Shown here piece by piece: positions 21,776 to 36,404 of a DNA stretch of 64,000 bases (position 1 is the stretch's first letter; each line of letters opens with the position of its first letter). The position numbers and the translations under genes were made by a program. The DNA is from Prorocentrum cordatum. Lineage: Eukaryota; Sar; Dinophyceae; Prorocentrales; Prorocentraceae. The stretch lies in contig CAUYUJ010015024.1 in NCBI GenBank assembly GCA_963575745.1, forward strand, positions 1 to 64,000, written 5' to 3'. The notes beneath the pieces are model-generated. The model made no database searches and was not told the origin of the DNA. It saw only the letters and a program-made list of their open reading frames with translations.

Positions 21776-22073
21776 CAAACGCGCAACTTTTCAAACGAGC
21801 GAAGTTCACCTGGAACGCGCGTCTGGGCGCGCGACGCCCCGCGCAGATGAACTCCAGCAAACCCTGACTCGGCGTGAGTCAATGCGCTGCTTGTCTCTCC
21901 GCTTCCTTCACACCTCCATTCGCGCCCTCGCTGCCATCGCGCCTGTGACTCATCGTCGCTCCTCTGCGTTGCCGAGCCGATGCTCGACGCCAGAAGGGAG
22001 AACAAAGAGGCTCTGAGATAAGAATGAAGACGCGATCGATATCGGCCACGCGCCGATGCTCTCAAACGCCCGT

Positions 22074-25000
22074 CATGCCGCCAGCATCTGCTGGGCTGCC
22101 GCATACGAGTCCAAGACGGGTTTCATCGCCGTGAACAGCTGCTTCGCCTCGCGCAAATCACGAACCAGAGGAGCAACATTTCCTCTCGTTCGTGGTCGGC
22201 GCAAGCCGGAGCGGACAAGGGGGGGGTCGGAACGCGAGGAAGGAGGAGGATGAGGAGGCAGACGAAAGAGTGGGATGAGCTAGTCTCGAGTTCTTCATGT
22301 TTGCTGGGTGCTCCTACTCCTGCTAGCGCTCCGTCTCGTGCTACCTCCCACCTGCTACCATTGTTGCTTCTCTACTTCGACCCCCTCCTGGGCGCGTCGA
22401 GCTCAAGTCCCTCCTCATCATCCTGCTCCTCTTCCTCCTCCTCCTCCTCCGTCTCAACCCCTCCCCAGAATGGCCCCGTCGATCTTCTCCTTGAAGTCGC
22501 GCGGGCTGTCCTCGGACCTCAGGGCCCATGCAACGAACCAAACAACCGATGCAAGAGAAAACAAAAGCTCAAGGTTGTCAATGGCTGAATAACAGCACAA
22601 TCAAATGCGACGTGGCACAGTGAGATATTGCGACTGTTATGGAGTGAACCCCGACAACTTCTGAACTATCACCCTCTCCATCTCTATATCTGCCCTTCCT
22701 CCAATAGCAACTCCAATAGCTAGGCGTCGGACTGCCCGCGAACGATGTCGGTCAAGGTCTTCACCGTCTCCGACAGGGTGGTGCACGTGTCCTTCAATTT
22801 CTTCTCGAAGGGCAAGACACTCGGGTTCGTCTTCGCTTGGGCCTCGCACTCCCAAGTGTGGATGGGAGGATCGATCGAGCGATGATCCCGCCTGCCATGA
22901 TCATGCGCGCCCCTACCTCGACCTATGGTCCTTCTGTTCCAGTGTGCCTTGCATGGACATGCCTCCAATCACCATCGTCTTCCACGTTACTCCTGTTCCT
23001 CGTCTTCCTCCGTCCTCCACCTCCACCCTCCTCTTAAGTTTGCTTGTTGTATCCTCCCTCACCTCCTAGTGTGACTGAAACAAAGATGGAGGATATAGAA
23101 AAAGAGCGAAGACGGGGGATACTGCTGCACCCCCTCTGCGCCAGTAGATCGCTCAGCGTCTTGTGGATGTCCGACGCTTCCCCGGGGATGATCGCCGCCC
23201 CCTTGGCCGCGCCGCTCGCGGCGCTCTTCTCCTTGTCAGCCTCGCTCTCGGAGGGCCCGTCCGAGTCGGAGTAGCTGTAGCTACCAGAGGAGCTCATCGC
23301 CGCCGCGCCCTTCTTCTTCTCAGCCTACCGTGCATGAGCTGCGTTAGCTACCGATTCGACCCCCTCGCAGTCGCAACCGCATCGCCGACCGCCCTGACGA
23401 GCTCGGTCGCTAATTCGGCCTCCACCTTTTATCTAGCAACCCATACCTAGCGAAAATGCTCAGCCGCCACGCCCTCCAGACGAAACTGAATACCGGGAGA
23501 GCGTGAGAGGGGGGAAGGTGGACTGCAATCCATGACAAGAGGGCAACGGATCAGGCAGGAACGTGAGAGCTAATGCCCTGCTCGGAGCGCCTGGAGCAAC
23601 TTCGGGTTGGCGCGAACGGTCTCCACGTCATGTTCGCGGCCGCGTACTTCTGAACCGATCTGCTGCCCGTGAGCCTGGCGCTATCGTTGGACGCGGGCAG
23701 GGGGGCGATGAGAAGCATAGGGATGCGGTGACAAGAGAGACGAGGGGAGAGAGGAGGGATGGGGCGGGGAAGGAGGGAGGGAAGGGAGGAGATGGGTAGG
23801 GAGGGGGTAGATGGGGAAGGGGGGGAAGGACTCGGAGAGAGGGGGGAGGGAGGAGAGGGTGAAGGCATGGCATACCATCCCGCTGTCCCTTCCCGTGCCC
23901 CTGCAAACACGGAGGCGCTGTAGGAGCCGTCACATCCGCTTCCGAGAACTCGAACTCCTTGTACAAGGTGGTACCGTCTTGAGGGTGGATCTCCCCTCCC
24001 GCACGTTCGCCACCCCCTCTTATGCAACGCGCAGTGCTGAATTCCTAGTACTCATCACCCTTCTCTGCCGCCTGGGCCACATATCTTCTTCCTGGTGCGA
24101 TTCCCCCCAGTGCGATTCCTCATTTCACCCGCCCTAGCGCGGTTCCTCATGTCACACGCGGCCTCGACGAACAAAGCACGTACCACCTCCTGAGCTCTTC
24201 CGACCTGTGCCCGCCACCACCACCCACCTTCGTCATCTTCTCTTCTTACAGCGCGCGACCCTGGCATCCACTTGCGCCGCGATCCTGGCCGCAATAAGCA
24301 GGAATCCAAACTCTGGAATGCTGAGGCCGATGACCTAACATCTGACGGGCTACCGACCGCTCGGGCTGTCACCATCGACAATGGCGGTCGTACAATTAAC
24401 TCACGCAAGCAAGAAACGCATCTTCCCCCCCCCCCCCCCCCCCCCCCCATCATCCTCATCGTCATCATCTTCCAACTTCATGGGTTCAGAAGGTCAGTGC
24501 CAACAGGAACGCAACGTACAACGCGGAAGGAGTCGAATGCTACGAGCTGGCGGGTTATGCTGCAGTCTCCAGGTGGCCAATCCTCATCTTCTGTCCTCCT
24601 CCACTCCTTCTACTCCCCCTTTCGCCCCCCCCCCTCACCTCCTCCCCCCCGAACTCATCGTCATCCTCGTCCCCCTCATCCCTCTCATTGAGATATCGTA
24701 GGCCTCTTCCCGAACGACGTGTTGTCGATCTCGGGGCGCCAGCCCCTGCCCACCAGCATCTGGTCCCTGCTTTTCCTCGGCGGCAACGGGGGGAGGGGGG
24801 CATGGCGGTAGCAGGGAAACAAGATGCACGGCGGCATATGCACCTATATAAATGTGCATGTGAGTGAGTACACACACATGCCTTGGGCCGTCGTCGTCGC
24901 CGTCGTCGTCGCCCCCGTCTTCGTCGTCGTCGCCGTCGTTTATTTTAATCGCGAATTAGTTTTTTACTTCGCATTTTCGTCGTCGTCGTCGTCCTCGTCG

Positions 25001-26150
25001 TCGTCGTCGTTTCGTTTAATCGCGAATTAGTTTTTTACTTTGCAGTTTCGTCGTCGTCTTCGCACCTTTCCAGACGGCCTTGGAAAGAGCAGACCTATAT
25101 GTAAGTAATTATCTATATATATATATATGTATAAATATGTGCTCCCATGCGCCTGTGTATACACATATATATAGCATCCCTATATGTATGTGTATGCGCA
25201 TGCACGTATATGCAGCACGTATCTTCATGCGTGCGTGCTTGCATCTATGTTTGCACGCGCATGCTAACGCGTGCACAGCGACTAGCTGCAAAGAGAACCC
25301 CCAGGCCCCTGGCGATCCAGTTTTTGTCGATCCGCTTCAACTCCTCCTTCTTGCACCACTCGCACTTCACAGCCGCGACCTTGTCCCAGCTGCCTGGCGT
25401 CATTGCAAGGGCAACTATCGGTCCCTAATCGCTCGTCCCCCTCATCCTCCACATCTTCATCCCTGGTGTTGCGCTCTCCAGGGTAGCGGGCTAACCGGCG
25501 GATCGTGGCACTCTACTGGACGCCCACAGTCTATGGGCATCGCTCTTTTCACCCGCCCTTCACTCATCCCCTCCTCCTCCTTCTCGCCCTCGTCCTCCTC
25601 CTCCTCCTCCTCATCCTTCACCTGTTCTCATCGTCCTCATGTTCTTGTATGCTTGCGGCAGAAACAAGAAAAACGGGACCCGTCTGATCCCAGGCTTTCG
25701 CCCAGGCCGCTTTCTCGAGATTGGAAGCGTCCTTGAAGTCTTTCTTCAAGTCTTTGCGCTCCCTGTTCATGCGGTACCTCCCACGTAGCGGCGCGCCATG
25801 GGCACCGCGCCCCTGGGATCCCAGGGGCGCGGCGTTCTTGGCGCGCCCCCCCCCCCCCCGAACTGCCCAGGGTACCCGAGGCGGTTCATTTCGTTCTCGT
25901 GCTCGCGATTCTCAGCCCTCATATCGCTCTTGTCCTTTTTCGTTCTCGGTGCCTTCCCAGGAGTCGCTTTCGACCCTTGGGGGGCATGGCTCGCCTCCCC
26001 TTTCCCCTGCAACGGACCACTCGCGCAATCAGATCTGAACCAATGCGGGGAAGCGGAGGCCTCTTGGAGAGACGAAAGCCGATTCGACCGTCGACACTGG
26101 CAGCTCCTGCACGCCAGTGAACCACTGTGCAACATATACAAATCCAGGAC
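22074..26150 (-). CDS. Candidate multi-exon gene, product unknown
   Basis: Short minus-strand islands look coding while the DNA between them is microsatellite-rich. In order: about 26,150-25,863 (LACRSCQCRR, then KDKSDMRAENREHENEMNRL); 25,776-25,680 (RMNRERKDLKKDFKDASNL, then EKAAWAKAWDQT); 25,411-25,285 (GSWDKVAAVKCEWCKKEEL); 24,785-24,695; 23,993-23,901 (DGTTLYKEFEFSEADVTAP); 23,700-23,555; 23,440-23,140 (SYSYSDSDGPSESEADKEK); 22,860-22,722 (PFEKKLKDTCTTLSETVKTL); 22,535-22,466 (DSPRDFKEKIDGAIL); and 22,170-22,074 (LREAKQLFTAMKPVLDSYAA) ending in TGA. Exon limits are guesses from frame and from AG/GT-like borders. The islands may belong to more than one gene. No domain is recognised, though two CxxC pairs are present. 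The TAG at 22,722 could be a true gene end. Confidence 0.4.
23140..23300 (-). CDS. Acidic Ser/Asp/Glu-rich exon of the candidate gene
   Basis: The minus frame reads MSSSGSYSYSDSDGPSESEA, DKEKSAASGAAKGAAI and GEASDIHKTLSDLLAQRG. It is preceded in the same direction by a lysine cluster (AEKKKGAAA). The abrupt change to Ser/Ile-rich sequence after LLAQRG suggests an exon end near 23,140. An island just upstream (23,440-23,360) reads EAELATELVRAVGDAVATA. No function can be given. Confidence 0.4.
24480..24600 (+). other. Coding-like island on the plus strand
   Basis: The plus frame from about 24,485 reads VQKVSANRNATYNAEGVECY, then ELAGYAAVSRW. Just upstream, 24,272-24,410 reads NKQESKLWNAEADDLTSDGL. 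Both look like real protein, but they run opposite to the surrounding candidate gene. They may be exons of another gene or chance frames. A poly-C run at 24,427-24,448 separates them. Confidence 0.25.
24885..25070. repeat. CGT microsatellite with a duplicated 30-bp segment
   Basis: CGTCGT runs surround two near-identical copies of TTTAATCGCGAATTAGTTTT followed by TTACTTxGCA, about 76 bp apart. Confidence 0.85.
25863..26150 (-). CDS. Longest exon of the candidate gene
   Basis: A 96-codon minus-strand stretch reads VLDLYMLHSGSLACRSCQCR, then SLQEASASPHWFRSDC and KTKKD-like basic sequence (APRTKKDKSDMRAENREHEN), ending EMNRLGYPGQ. A CA/GT border follows at about 25,863, where frame content changes to poly-Gly. 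The paired CxxC would suit a small metal site, but no family is recognised. Confidence 0.45.
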
Positions 26151-26470
26151 CCCGCGTGTCCTTAAGTGTTGAAAATGCACGAGTACTTAAAATGCATGCA
26201 TGCACACGGACGTCACGTACACGTACGTGACTGCTGGACATGCACGTATAGATGCATGTATGTATATGTATGTGAAAATATGCACATTATAGAATGCGTG
26301 CACACGCGTGCATGGTTGTGCCTATGTACTACTGTGGTCGAGTGGCTCTGAGTGTGGCGTGGGCGCGATGAACTCTGCGCGCGCGTCGCATTCCGCCTGG
26401 CGGCGCCCTGCCCAAGCGCGTGCGCGCGCGCCGTCGTCGACGCGCGCACGCACACAGATGGGTGCACATA

Positions 26471-26471
26471 A

Positions 26472-26502
<31 letters not shown>

Positions 26503-26572
26503 GACACACACGCACACACGCATACACACACACACACGCGCACGCACACACGCACACATATACACACACGCA
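26471..26572. repeat. (CA)n microsatellite
   Basis: Largely ACACAC with CTCACACT and CGCA interruptions. Confidence 0.95.
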
Positions 26573-26885
26573 AGCGCGTTCCAAGCTCAGTCGCGCACCG
26601 CGCGCGCACGCACGCGCACGCCCTTGCATACACACACTTTTTACACATTTTTCCAGAGGCAACATATACAACCCAGTTGGAACGCGCCCTATTCGCCCGC
26701 GGGATGCGCGCGCGGCGGCTCAGGCGCCTGGCCCATGTCCCTCTCGTCCCTATCCCCATCGATACGCTGGGTTCGGAGGGGGGCTACGGCCCCCCAAATC
26801 GATCGGGCGGGGGCCGTCGGGGGCCGCCGGGGGCCGTCGGGGGGGTGCATTGCGGGCGCGGCAGGACCAGCGCCACGGAGCGTGA

Positions 26886-27442
26886 AAACATGATAAGAAC
26901 ATGAAACCTCGATAAGAACATGAAAAGAACATGAAAAGAACATGAAAATACACATGACGGAACATGAGAACATTATAAAAACATGATAAAGGCATGAAAA
27001 GAACCTGAAAAGAACATGAGGGAACATGAACACCTGAGAACATGATAGGAACATGAAAACATGACACCATGAAAAACACATGCTAAAAAAACAGGAAGAG
27101 AACATGAAACGAACATGAAGGAACATGGACACATGAAAACATGATAAACACATGATAAGAACATGAAAAGAACATGAAGGAACATGAAAACATGAAAACA
27201 TGAAAAGAACATGGAAATATCATGAAAATTCGATAAACACATGAAAAGAACATGAAAATAACATGGAGGAGCATGAGAACATGAAAACATGATAGGAACA
27301 TGACAACATGAAAACATGAAAAACACATGATAAAAACATGAAAAGAATATGAAGGAACATGGGCACATGAAAACATGAAAACTCGAAAAGACCATGAAAC
27401 GAGCATGAAAAGAACATGAAAAGAACATGATAGGAACATGAT
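26886..27442. repeat. GAACATGAAAA minisatellite, AT-rich island
   Basis: About fifty imperfect copies of an 10-13 bp unit (AACATGAAAAG, AACATGAGAAC, AACATGATAAA). It is far poorer in GC than its surroundings. It keeps all minus frames open as Phe/Met/Ser/Cys-rich translations that resemble membrane proteins but are artefacts. Confidence 0.95.
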
Positions 27443-27664
27443 GGCACGGGACGACACCCCTGGCGCACCCCGAAGACCGTCGGGGCGCCTCGGGGTGCAC
27501 GGAGGGCCCCATCGATCCCCCCCACGGGTCACCCAGGGCGCACTGGCGATCTGCGGCGGCGTCGTCGGGGCGCAGTGCGGCGCCGCCGACGCTCGTTACG
27601 CGCCCCCGAGGTGCCTTCGCGGGCACAGGAAGCGCCGACTGGACCGCAACCGACCCCCGTTGCA

Positions 27665-27691
27665 CCCCAGCGCGCCCCAGGCGCGCTGGGG
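27665..27691. repeat. Perfect 12-bp hairpin
   Basis: CCCCAGCGCGCC, loop CCA, GGCGCGCTGGGG. The arms are perfectly complementary and very GC-rich, so the hairpin would be extremely stable in single-stranded form. Confidence 0.9.
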
Positions 27692-27805
27692 CCCAGCGTG
27701 GAGTCGTTTGCGGCACAGCCGACGCTCCTCTGCCCGTGAGCGCAGACTGCATGGGGGCGCGCTACGACCGTTGGCAGCGCCGACCCGTGTCCCGACGATG
27801 CCGCC

Positions 27806-27945
27806 GCTGCCCATAAGTGCCCACGATCGCCCCGTGCGATGGCGCGCCCCTCCACTTGGACTCGAGGGCCCAACGCCCGCGGGCCCTCGAGCCCAAGTGG
27901 AGGGGTATTGTCGCGCTCACATGGGCAGTCGTGGGCACGGGGCCC
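27806..27945. repeat. Long inverted repeat, core 25-bp arms
   Basis: The core arms are 27,847-27,871 and 27,881-27,905, separated by the 9-base loop AACGCCCGC, with one mismatch (A versus G at position 14). Similarity continues outward with mismatches for about 40 bp on each side: GTGCCCACGATC on the left against a right-arm complement GTGCCCACGACT. It could be a terminal-repeat pair of a tiny transposon or a folded RNA gene. No flanking target duplication was evident. Confidence 0.8.
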
Positions 27946-28255
27946 CAGTGCACCGCGGGGAAAGTGCGCGCTTGCAGCCAAGAGTGCGTCGTTGGAAAAA
28001 AAAGCCATCGCTATCAAGTGCGCCCTCGCGCAGTAGATCCACAGGCCCACCTGGGCGGCGCAGGGGGCGGGGGGCGCTCTCGACCTGCTGCCCTCTCGAC
28101 CTGCTGCCATTCGTTCCATCCTGCTGCTGCTCCTCGTGTCCCGTGTTGTTGCCCCTCGTTCCCTCCCGCTGTTGCCCCGCGCCCCTCCCCCCAGCGGGCC
28201 CTCGGCTGGAGCCCCCGCCTCTCGTGCGACATGCGTGCGCGCACAGACGTGCACA

Positions 28256-28362
28256 TGCATGTATACACACGCAACCACACACATATATACACATTTATAC
28301 ATATACATACAAATATATATACACATACATACATACATACATACATACATACATACATGTAC
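28256..28362. repeat. (ACAT)n microsatellite region
   Basis: ACATACAT runs with nearby TATATACAC and CACACA tracts. Confidence 0.9.
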
Positions 28363-28739
28363 ACACACACGCTGTCTGTGCGTTGTAATGCGGTTGACTT
28401 GGACACGCACACATAATTATATGGGTGCCACAGGCACGCACATACACATACAGCGTATATATAAGCTCGCGTGCGTGGGCAAACATAGATACGCGCGCAT
28501 ATATAACGTGCGTGCGTGGACGCGTGCTACTACGCAAGCGTTCCACATATATGCGTATATGCACGCACACGTGCATGACCATGATGATCGACGGTTCGGT
28601 GCGATGGTTCCCCGAGTGGCCTCGCGCCAGCCTCTCAGCGCCTGCTTGCGAGTGCACGGGCCCCCATGCATATGCCAGATGTTGTATGTATATACGCATT
28701 GCGCGCGTGCGTGCTCGTCAATTGCGCCCCGCGGCGCCT

Positions 28740-31282
28740 GCGAGACCCGAAGGTCCAATCAAACGAAATTCCTGGCTTCCCCATCATGTCTGCAAGTCCG
28801 TCGCGTCTGCAGCTCCACCCCATTTGCAACCTCGTGCTCCAGCTATGCGTTCGTGCTTCACCGTGGCCCTCGAGGGAAACACTTATAAGCGCGCCTGCCC
28901 TATTCGCCTGGGGGTGCTGCGAAGTCGAGCTGCCAAGGTCCCGCAAGCGCGTTCTCGAGCTCGATTGCTCTCTCTAGGGGCACAGGGGGAGCAAGGGGAG
29001 GGAGGGGATGAGCGGCCGCAGGGGAGAGGGCGAGCGAGGCAGGTGAGGGGGCGAGGATGAGGCGAGCACCGTTGGACGGAGGAAGCCGACCAAGCGTTAT
29101 GGCCCTGCTCAGGGCCCCTCTTCCTCCTCGCTCTCATCGTTCTCGCACGGGGTCCTCGATGTCCCCCTTATCTTCCTCCTCCGTCAATGAGCACTTCGAT
29201 CGGACGCATCCGATGGGATCCAATCGGCAACTCGATCGAATCCCCACTCCCCGCTGACAAACGCATTGCCAACACGCTCGAACAAGAAGAAACAGAAGAG
29301 GCTGGAGCGAAGCGAATGGCAAGGGGAAGGACGCGACGAGGAGGATCTAGATGCATCCCCTTCTTTCCTTCCTGTCAACCGCATCGCTCCACTGCGGAGG
29401 CGCTGAACTGCGGCGGAAAACTAGCAAACCCATTGCGCCGCGCAAGGCGTCGATGTCGGGCAGCTGGGCAAACATGAAGGTGAACGCGCCGCCTCCCCAA
29501 CCCAGAACTGAAGGAGGGATTGATCATGGGATGGGGAAGGGGGTGGGTGGAGGGTGGGATTAGGGAGGCTGTCGCTACCAAACCGGCAACCATAATATTA
29601 TTGATGGTGATGCTGATTCTGGCGATGACGCTGACGACGCTGGTGGCGGTGACGATGGTGACGATGCTGCTGGTGATGATGATCGTCGTGATCATGTGGA
29701 TGTTGGTGATGGTGCCACTGATGATGCTGGCAGCTATGATGACGGTGCTCGTGACGGTAACGATGATGATGACGATGATGATTATGACGACGATGATGAT
29801 GATGATGACGACGACGGCGGCGATGATGATGATACCGATGGCGAGGGAGACTCGAGGGATAATGAGGGAGGGAGGCGCCTGCGCTTTTCACAAGCCTTGG
29901 CCGAGACGCCTGCTTGGTTCTCCGAGCTCTGGCTGGGCCCCTGCGATGTCGTCGACGACGGGCTCGACGCTGCTGCTGCTGCTGTTGTCCTCGACGTCGA
30001 TGGGTGCGCAGAGGACTCCGCTCCTCCACCTGGGCCGCCTGGCGGCGCTTGGCGGCCTCGGCGAGCGCCGCGATGCCGCCTGGCGGTCGCCGACGTCTTC
30101 GCCTGGCCCGACGTCCACGGCGTTGTCGATGTCGATGGCCGACCTTGCCGTCGTCTGCTCGACGGCTGTGTCGTCGTCAGCCTGCTTCGTGCCGATGGCC
30201 GCGTCGTCGTCTGCCGTGCCGATGGCCGCGTCGCCGTCTGCCGTGCCGATGGCCTCCTCGTCGTCTGCCGTGCCGATGGCCGCCTCGTCGTCTGCCGCGC
30301 CGATGGTGTCGTCGACTGCCGTGCCGATAGCGTCGGTGTCGTCGTCTGCCGTGCCGATGCCGTCGACGACGGGCTCGTCGTCTGCCTGCATCTCGCCGGC
30401 GTCGCCGCCCTCGGGCGTCGGCGGAGGGCTGGGCGCGTGCTCGCGTTCAAAACGATCTTCCTGCCGCGCGCGCCTGTAGAGCCACACCTCGGCCGTCACC
30501 CATTCTACATCATCACCGTCGAACCGAGGATAGTTCCATGAGTGAGTCACTGGATTCCAGATCGGGTCGCAAAAATCCCCCGACGGGCTAACCCACGGGA
30601 GCCTCCGCATCTCGAGCCCAGCTGGCTCGAGCCGAAATGCCTACGGAGATGGGTAAGGATGCAAGCCCATGGAGTTGCCGTCGTCGCCCTCCTATCTGGA
30701 TCTGTCGTCGTCGTCATCCTCTCTTTGGGTACTAAAGACGACGAGGACGACGACGACGACGCAGTCGACGACGAGGGCGACGACGAGGACGACGATCACG
30801 ACGTCGCCACTGCTGGATTCGACCTTTTCTAAATATTTTTAGGATAGGTCGGGGAGGCCCCGACGACGACGACAGCTAAAGAGATGAGGAGAACGACGAC
30901 AGCTCCATAGGCCTGCATCCTTACGACGGAGGCGTCCCGAATAATGCGTGCCCGAGGCGCGCCAGCACGATGGGCCGAAGAGGTTCCCGAACGACTCGCC
31001 CCGCTACGAGGGGGGGCGACGACGACGACGACGACGAAGACGACGACGACGACGACAGCTAAACGAGGAGGACGACGACAGGTAAAGGGAGGAGGAGGGG
31101 GATGACGCTGTCGCCGTCCTCAGTGTTTACATGGGCACCGTAGGATTTCAGCTGGCAATGCTATTAGTGAATCTGCCATGGGGCCTCACGGACGCAGGAT
31201 TTAGAGAGGACCCCCATCCCCTCCTGGCAGAGCGCACGGCGCGCCGCGCTGGCATCCTTGAAGATGCTCGTCTTGATCTGGC
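28740..31282 (-). CDS. Candidate multi-exon gene, upstream part, product unknown
   Basis: Minus-strand islands: about 31,282-31,205 (CQIKTSIFKDASAARRALCQ, then EGMG before GT); 30,610-29,888 (separate entry); 29,490-29,425 (GAFTFMFAQLPDIDALRGAM); 29,280-29,180 (NAFVSGEWGFDRVADWIPSD); and 28,830-28,740 (GLADMMGKPGISFDWTFGS). They share orientation and spacing with the islands at 22,074-26,150 and may belong to the same gene. Evidence is the coding look of the translations and plausible splice borders only. The intervening DNA is filled with GAT, GAC and CGT microsatellites. No family is recognised. Confidence 0.35.
29600..29850. repeat. GATGATGACGATG microsatellite
   Basis: Imperfect GAT/GAC/GGT triplets. 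Related GAC-rich arrays lie at 30,735-30,815 and 31,015-31,080, each followed by GACAGCTAAA or GACAGGTAAA. All produce long Asp- or His-rich frames. Confidence 0.9.
29888..30610 (-). CDS. Exon with Trp-rich N-terminus and AIGTADDD repeats
   Basis: A 240-codon minus frame. It opens with LPWVSPSGDFCDPIWNPVTH and SWNYPRFDGDDVEWVTAEVW, then basic LYRRARQEDRFEREHAP. It then carries about six imperfect repeats of an 8-residue unit around AIGTADDD or AIGTADDE, and ends with acidic and serine-rich sequence. The first part looks strongly coding. The repeats may be a GTC/GCC-type microsatellite expansion inside the exon. No known domain. The ends are not fixed, because the frame may begin or end at splice sites. 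Confidence 0.5.
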   Translation of the reverse strand: MRRLPWVSPSGDFCDPIWNPVTHSWNYPRFDGDDVEWVTAEVWLYRRARQEDRFEREHAPSPPPTPEGGDAGEMQADDEPVVDGIGTADDDTDAIGTAVDDTIGAADDEAAIGTADDEEAIGTADGDAAIGTADDDAAIGTKQADDDTAVEQTTARSAIDIDNAVDVGPGEDVGDRQAASRRSPRPPSAARRPRWRSGVLCAPIDVEDNSSSSSVEPVVDDIAGAQPELGEPSRRLGQGL

Positions 31283-31710
31283 ACCTCCCCTCACCGCACT
31301 CCTTCAATCACGATCGCTCGGTCTGCCCGATGGGCCCCGCGCCTCTCATCCTCCGTTTCCCTCGCCTCCCACTCGCCCTTGATCCGTCCTACCCCTCCTC
31401 CTCCTCCTCTTCCTCCTTGTCCGGTCTACTCTTCCTCCCAGAGAACGGTCGAGGGGGGGCAGGGGGTGAGCAGGGCATCCGAATGGGCGTGAGAGTTGGG
31501 GGCAAAAGGGAGTAGCAAGAGGGAGACGCGACTACAGGAGAGGAGGAGGTCTTGCACAGGCTGCCGCTACCAAGCCTAACATCGCAGCAATGACACGCAT
31601 CCAACGGGTGCAACTCGAACGAACCAAGATGCCTTCACAGAAATCTGAATACAATGCTTGACGTAACGCATACGATCCTATACATCCTCCCGTGCCCGTC
31701 CCGCCCAGCA

Positions 31711-32340
31711 TCAATCGAAGTCGCCGATGATGCGCAGCGCCCGCATGATGTCCTTCACCTCCGCCTTGGCCGCCATCTTGTCCATGATCAGCTTCTTGGC
31801 GCACTGGGCCAAGGTGAGCGCCATCACCCTGTCGGCCATCGCGTCAGTGGGGATCCCGAACGCCGCGCTGCCATCTTTCTTCGCTGCGTCCTCGAACTCG
31901 GCGTCGCGGCAGGAGCAGAACTGGCTCCAGCCACCAGAGTCGTTGAGGTACTGGTTTGCGCTGATCTTCTCGCTGCCTCGCCTCACCAGCTTCAGCGTCA
32001 ACTGACCGTCGTCGGGGCCGTACGTGTAGCAGCGGTACTTGCCCGCGTAGTGGGGAATGTGGTTGGTGATGTCAACGGCCGTCATCTTGATGCTCTCCGC
32101 GTTGATCTCCAGGGGCTCGTCGGCGCAAGGATTGACCTCCTTCTTTTCCTCTTCGGCCTGCTCGCCTCCGTCGCCAGCGCCCTCCATCGCTGCAGCCATG
32201 GCCGCCTTGGCGGCGGCCTCGTCCTTGGCCTTCTGCTCGGCGGCCTCCCCCTCTGCGGCCCTCTTCTCTTCGGTCTTCTTCTCGGCTGCCGCTGCCGCGG
32301 GCGCGGCCCCAGCTGGGCGCTTCTTCGGCGGGCCCTCCGC
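31711..32340 (-). CDS. Last exon of a gene with conserved-looking C-terminal domain
   Basis: The minus frame runs through an Ala/Lys/Glu-rich segment (EKKTEEKRAAEGEAAEQKAK) into a well-formed domain reading NHIPHYAGKYRCYTYGPDDG, QLTLKLVRRGSEKISANQYL and SGGWSQFCSCRDAEFEDAAK. It ends MRALRIIGDFD and TGA at 31,711. It is the most convincing exon in the 22-36 kb region. Upstream, the same frame continues to 32,694 through a lysine-rich stretch (GHKKHEKKRKKHRKSDGEKG), broken only by a TAA at 32,356. That stop may mark an intron or a disabling change. The FCSC motif near the end of the domain is notable. I do not recognise the family. Confidence 0.6.
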   Translation of the reverse strand, partial: AEGPPKKRPAGAAPAAAAAEKKTEEKRAAEGEAAEQKAKDEAAAKAAMAAAMEGAGDGGEQAEEEKKEVNPCADEPLEINAESIKMTAVDITNHIPHYAGKYRCYTYGPDDGQLTLKLVRRGSEKISANQYLNDSGGWSQFCSCRDAEFEDAAKKDGSAAFGIPTDAMADRVMALTLAQCAKKLIMDKMAAKAEVKDIMRALRIIGDFD

Positions 32341-32944
32341 TGGTGCACTCGAGGCTTACGCCGGTCGCTTCATCTTTCCACCTTTCATCGCTGTCATTGC
32401 GTTCTTCTTCGGGTCTGGGCGCAGCCAAGGCGGCTGCGAGATTGGCAAGCCTGCTGCGGGGCCTGCTGATCCTGACGCACCGCCCTTCTCGCCATCGCTC
32501 TTGCGGTGCTTCTTGCGCTTCTTCTCGTGCTTCTTGTGCCCGCTGCCCAAGAGCAAACTCCGAGCGAGGGGCGCGTGCGCGTCTTCCTCGCCCACCTCCC
32601 TCCGCAGCTCTCTCTGACCATGGGGCAAGCGAGGAGGCGGGGATAGGAACGACGGCAGAGGTGGATATAACTCCAAAGCTCGTGCGAATACCAATGTACA
32701 TATACCCGAGCCCTAAGCGAACCTACACGATGCTGGAAATACCCACTGGGAAGTGTACTAAACTGATTGTTTTGGGGTGGCATTTTTACTACACTTCCCT
32801 ACGGAGATCCATCGTTTACATGGGCATCGCAACACAAGGCATCACTCACCATCGTCATGTAAGAACCTACACACACGAGACCACGACAGCAGGACGCCTG
32901 ATCAGTACAACAATAGCAACACGTCTAACCTCCATGCCCCCCGC

Positions 32945-36300
<3,356 letters not shown>

Positions 36301-36404
36301 CTCCCCCTCCTCCTCCTCCTCCTCCTCTTCCTCCTCCGTCTCCTCCTGCTCCTCCCCCTTCTTCCTCGTCCTCCTCGTCCTCCTCTTTTTGCGCATATTT
36401 GTAT

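Larger units (their letters stand above)
27443..28255. other. GC-rich stretch with strong inverted repeats
   Basis: No gene recognised. It contains two notable palindromes, listed separately. Long frames on both strands are mirror images caused by the inverted repeats and the shortage of stops. Confidence 0.5.

Noticed and set aside
26973-27752. 259-codon minus frame resembling a Phe/Cys-rich membrane protein
   Set aside because: Most of it is the AACATGAAAA minisatellite read in reverse; the rest is GC-rich inverted-repeat sequence.
29520-30541. Plus-strand frames of 281-319 codons
   Set aside because: They run through GAT/GAC repeats and oppose the better-supported minus-strand exon at 29,888-30,610.
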